Of a stretch of DNA of 64,000 nt, positions 60,069 to 64,000 are shown piece after piece. The stretch covers positions 13,280,017 to 13,344,016 of the forward strand of contig NC_088307.1 of assembly GCF_032854445.1 (NCBI RefSeq), written 5' to 3'. Positions within the stretch are counted from its first letter, which is position 1, and the number at the start of each line of letters is the position of its first letter. A model generated the notes under the pieces. That model was not told where the DNA came from. It saw only the letters and a program-made list of their open reading frames with translations, and ran no database searches. The translations under genes and the position numbers were made by a program. Origin of the DNA: Liolophura sinensis. Taxonomy: Eukaryota; Mollusca; Polyplacophora; Chitonida; Chitonidae.

Positions 60069-60189
60069 CGGTTAAAGGCAATGGCTCCCATATTCCACAA
60101 GGAACAAACACAGCTGGGAAGACAGATTCCGGCAACCACGTGACACAAGATCTCTTTGTCCATGAAAAACTTGGGACCACCGATAACAC
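60069..60189 (-). CDS. GPCR exon carrying TM3
   Basis: Acceptor tttttttctccag, 121 nt, donor aaccg|gttagt. Encodes VIGGPKFFMDKEILCHVVAG, then ICLPSCVCSLWNMGAIAFN, plus the first two bases of Arg. It supplies the TM3 cysteine (EILC) and, joined with the exon at 47420-48137, gives AFNRYVFLCR, the NRY form of DRY. It splices in phase. The preceding exon with TM1-TM2 was not found up to the window edge. Confidence 0.9.
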
Positions 60190-60529
60190 CTGGAGAAAAA
60201 AAAAACATACACACAGTTTGTCATTTGCTAGATAGTATGTTTACCATAGCTTCGAACGCGTCCTCAAGCCATCTCCTGCAGAGAGTTTAAACTCTGCACT
60301 CTGGCCGGTATAGGTAGACCTGGGGAGTCGTGCTCCATACCTTAAAAGAAAAGGCAAAAATAGACCAAATGTATCCAAAATAAAGTTACCTTCCTATTTT
60401 GTAATGATGCATAACCGAGATATTGCAAAGCATGCAAAATCACACACACTGAGAAAATCGAAGGCGCCGCCACGTTCCCTGTTTTAACCATCCGGGCGCG
60501 AGTTGTTTCTACAGCCCGAAAACTCTGCT

Positions 60530-60620
60530 GTTTCCGCGGGGTTTCCCCCAGGTTTCCTTCCACCACAATGTTGGCCGTCGCAGTAGAAAAGAAGTACGGC
60601 GTAAAAGAACAATCAAACAA
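60530..60620 (+). repeat. SINE-A, degraded
   Basis: Ggtttcccccaggtttcctt, ccaccacaatgttggccg, aagtacggcgtaaaagaaca. Confidence 0.75.
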
Positions 60621-61560
60621 TGTTTTTAAAAAGCTACGTGCGGATCAACCCCGACCTTTGCCTGGACAGACAATTTCTTGATCCCCCCCCCCCTTCCCTG
60701 TTCTTACTTTGTGACAAGAAGCCGTCGACGGCAATCAAAGGGTCATTTGCGCGGTCTTACAATCGAGTTAAGTTGTCTTCCACCAGACTGGTGTGTAAGT
60801 CTAAAAGTCACATACAAGTGGGTGAGTTTGTCATGCAGTTACTCGCCAATGGTCGGTGGGTTATCAGTGGCACTCTCGTTACCTCCACCCATAAAACTCA
60901 ACGTCCATCGTTTAGGTGAATAACCTTTAAGGTCACACCAGGGCACTGATATTCTTTACTACATATGTAGTAAATTTGACAACTACAACCTCAAGATTCC
61001 CTAATTTTCGCGTGGTACAATCACATGCAGCTTTCACTTTTCTCTACAACATATCATAACATCAACCCAGCATGACCACCATTGTTTTGAGTTGTTGAAA
61101 GTGAAGTCATAGCTTATCCTGGTAACCTCTAAAAAAATTAGCAAGTAACACTGGCCAAAAAGATTTTTCAGTTTTATCCAAAACAGAAAAAATTCAAGCA
61201 TATTTTAACTAGGTCCAAACTAACAGTGCAGAAATGCATAATGTATCGACAACCTATGATGACTGTGTTGTAATATTATCCAATCAGTGTTCGAGCAGTC
61301 TTCAGTTCGGAGATAAATCTTGGACCCAATTACGCGCATTGCGCATGTGTAACCTATATGCCACAGTATCCCATGGAACCATAGGACAACTCTGTCGCTC
61401 CTCTAGAGGCTCTCTACGTTGTCTTGAAATTATGATATAGTCGTTCTTACAATGACATATGCAATTAACAGAATTGTCTCCACTGAGTAAAGCTGCCTCT
61501 GACTAACATACAGTACGTTAGCATCATATGCCATGTTTAGAGATGTTGATTTACCTCCTG
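60621..61560. other. Upstream part of the GPCR locus, no exon recognised
   Basis: Contains a C-run (60683-60693) and a worn repeat ending near 60920 (ctccacccataaaactcaac). Confidence 0.35.
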
Positions 61561-61710
61561 TTGTGTTTCAAGTCATGAAATCTGGTTTTTACCATACCTG
61601 AATTGTGTTTGAAGTCATGAAGTCTGATTTTACCATACCTGAACTGCGTTTGAAGCCATGAAGTCTGGTTTTACCATACCCGATCTGTGTTTGAAGTCAT
61701 GAAGTCTATC
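61561..61710. repeat. 41-42 bp minisatellite, 3.6 copies
   Basis: Units start at 61561, 61603, 61644 and 61685 (gtgtttgaagtcatgaagtc, ttaccatacctga). Confidence 0.9.
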
Positions 61711-61859
61711 TTGTGTATCTGTAACTACTGCACCTAGTTTCTGGTCTAGATCGAGGTATCACCTGATTTAAGCTCATTTGATTCTCTGCGTCGAAACAGA
61801 TATTCTCTCGTGAACCGACAGCCGCAATGGATTTTCAGGGTAAAAACTCGCAAGACCAG

Positions 61860-62030
61860 CTCAAAACAAACCACCAAGAACAAAGAAAGTATACAAATTA
61901 CGAAACTGGGACGAAATCAAGCAATGAGAAGCAGTCAACAGTTTCCAAAGATGATGGAAAGACGCAAGGAATGGTCTAGGCCAATGAATGAAATCAGTAT
62001 CCAAATCGTATCTAGCATACATCTCCGAAT
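61860..62030 (+). repeat. Unclassified interspersed repeat, copy 3
   Basis: Aaacaaaccaccaagaac, gcagtcaacagtttcc, gatggaaagacgc, aatgaatgaaatcagtatcc; shared with 22740-22915 and 23036-23185. Confidence 0.75.
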
Positions 62031-64000
62031 CTTGTTTTCCCTTGCACCACTTTCTAATGTATGCATTTCTGTAAAATTGAGTTTTAATGTCGTCACATGG
62101 CGATTCGGTGTGTGTTACATACATCGTGTTCTTGTGGCAGAGCGATTCCATGCTGTCACATTATAATCCACAATGTCACATTATAATCACTCGGGGTCAA
62201 CCAGTCTTGTTTCCTTGCTCTAATCTCGTTAAGGATGTTAACTACGTTAATGTTTATTAGCCAGATGGACGCGGTCAACCATACTTGTAAAATTCACAGT
62301 TCACAGTGTAACTATATACACACGAGCTCCTCCCTAAAAAAGTATGATTTCCATTTGGCCTGGGACATTTGTAAAAGTTTCACAATTACGTGGTTCGTTT
62401 TTAATCCCCCACTTGTCGACATCATAAAAAACTGTCCGCCCTCATATAAGAAAAGAATTCTTAAGTGTGGAATTAAATAACTGTGAAATAAATAAATGAA
62501 TCAATAATCTGTCCGCAAGAGGGGTACTGTTGCTGTTACATTTCGTTGGCCATGCATGAGACTTGTTTTTTCACACGGTATATATCTTTAAACTTTAATC
62601 GAATGAAAATTCAAGCTTAATGCATTTTATAAGTCGGAACGATAAATGCACCGTGTGAAAAGGGCTTACGTAAAATGATCTAAAGTTTCGCCCTGGGATT
62701 CTGAAGGTGTATCCCATAATTCATTGCGTTGATTGTGGTTTTTACTGACTGGGAGGCCGCGGAAGAGCATCAGGGGATTATACTAACAGTTCAAGGATGT
62801 TATAAACAAGCCCACGCTTCACTGAGCAGTGAAGTCTATGCTCCTACCACCAACAGTTCATGTTTTCCTCAGTTTTAATCATTATAATTTTACTACATGT
62901 ACTTCGCAACAGGTTGCTTGTTTTATTGTCGTTTCTGGTATTTTGTGATAAATGGGAATGTAACAGAAAACTCTGTGGAGGTTAAACGTGACTACCCAGT
63001 GCGTTTTTAAACTGCAGGGCTACATATAGATACAAGCGACTTACAATCACACGACTCGACATTTCCACGTGTCTACCCATCGATAATCAAAGCGATAATC
63101 TTATCTGTCGCTAGTGACACGTAAATCACGTCTGGACAAAACTGTATACAGGAAATCTTCAAACACTTTGTTTATAAAGCCAGTGACGGGTGTTGTGCGT
63201 CACTCCTAATATGATAACAACAACGCCTGTCTGCCGATACGCCAGACTCGCTCACAGTGCTACCGAAAAGGGTTAAAAGCAAAAGTTTTCGGAAACCTCG
63301 CCTGGAGTATGTTATTGTGTTTATTGGGGGTTCCCGATATAAAATCGCGGGAAAAGGAACTCTGCTGCAATAGGAGAACAGTTCCGACTGTAAAGAAACG
63401 AAATGTTCGTGTAGACTGAAAGTTGATGACAGATATTTCTCCGTGAAATTTGTTTTTAGCCAAAATACATTTGTATACATATTTGCACACATATTTATTC
63501 ATAACGAGGGCTCTCAGCTGACAACCGTTCCCCAGATAACGGCCTGATGTGACTTCTACGTCTAACCCGAATAATTGGTTCGTCTGCAGTGTACATTGTG
63601 TTTATTTCTTGATTGGTGTGACCATTCTTTCAGACATTGTTTGGAATTTAAAGGTTTGTAATAGACATCAACTGTCTTAATACTTTCTTTGAATTTCAGT
63701 CATGGGTGTATGTAGAGATGTATATGTAGGCCTACGAGTCGGGAGACCTGCACACTTCACTGTCCGTGACTGGACCACAGGTGGCGAGGTTCAGCAACCA
63801 GATAAGTGCCATGCGGGCTAATGAACGCGGTGGGGGGGATGGGGGGGGGGGGCTAATCACCCTCTTTTGTCATCTTGCCGCCAACTCAGATCGTACGGAA
63901 GTAAACGCAAGTAACTAACGGGCGAAATGAAACGGCCATTTATCGTTATAAGACCGTCATAACTATGCCATTGCGCATGTATCTGCAAGGAAATCTGGCT
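62031..64000. other. Right end of window, no gene recognised
   Basis: A worn SINE-A-like end lies near 62440-62500 (attcttaagtgtggaattaa). A G-run sits at 63831-63851. No TM1-TM2 GPCR exon was recognised on the minus strand. Confidence 0.35.

Noticed and set aside
61810-62166. 118-codon plus ORF
   Set aside because: Lies over an interspersed repeat also found at 22740 and 23036, where it is not open.
63702-63822. Plus-strand ORF after a good acceptor (tttgaatttcag), with VGRPAHFTV slightly filamin-like
   Set aside because: Very short and the similarity is weak; cannot be told from chance.

Overview
Eukaryotic nuclear DNA, almost certainly from a lophotrochozoan animal and most likely a mollusc (a brachiopod is not excluded). 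Three things point there: split genes with GT-AG introns, animal-specific gene families, and about 36 pieces of one tRNA-derived SINE whose 3' end and AAATAAAT tail look like molluscan V-SINE/RUDI-type elements. The family name is from memory. I see no bacterial operons, CRISPR array or viral coding region.

Layout. 18-806 (+) is a neuropeptide precursor with six Lys-Arg-flanked [FY]GxLF[ML] peptides; its reading frame is broken twice. 2712-3152 is a 39-bp minisatellite open on both strands. 5576-5942 (-) is the last exon of an EndoG/EXOG-type nuclease whose other exons I could not find. 11927-12597 (-) holds two overlapping unrecognised ORFs beneath a cluster of CRE-like TGACG sites. 19868-41657 (+) is a complete 15-exon gene for an NRF-6-like (nose resistant to fluoxetine / acyltransferase-3) membrane protein. 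All exon phases agree and the summed coding length is 2649 nt (882 codons plus stop). 47420-60189 (-) carries two exons of a class A GPCR of the melatonin-receptor/moody/Tre1-like type: TM3 at 60069-60189, and the rest through the stop at 47420-48137. Its TM1-TM2 exon is not visible and may lie past the right edge. The genes look independent; nothing suggests a shared pathway.

The rest is repeat-dense intergenic and intronic DNA: SINE-A (AAATAAAT tail), SINE-B (CACTCACTC tail), a MITE family with TTAACAGATTA-type ends, a mariner-like MITE, two TIR elements with GGGCCC-type ends, long palindromes, minisatellites and (TA)n tracts. Several SINE insertions have clear target-site duplications (39847-40102, 41191-41353, 43424-43561, 37675-37732, 35817-36182), so they moved fairly recently.

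The most unusual structure is at 59321-60131. The last 52 nt of the GPCR TM3 exon plus the first 8 nt of its intron, including the splice donor, have been tandemly copied about a dozen times inside the downstream intron. The unit is 60 bp, so reading frame is kept, and the copied donors match consensus better than the real one.
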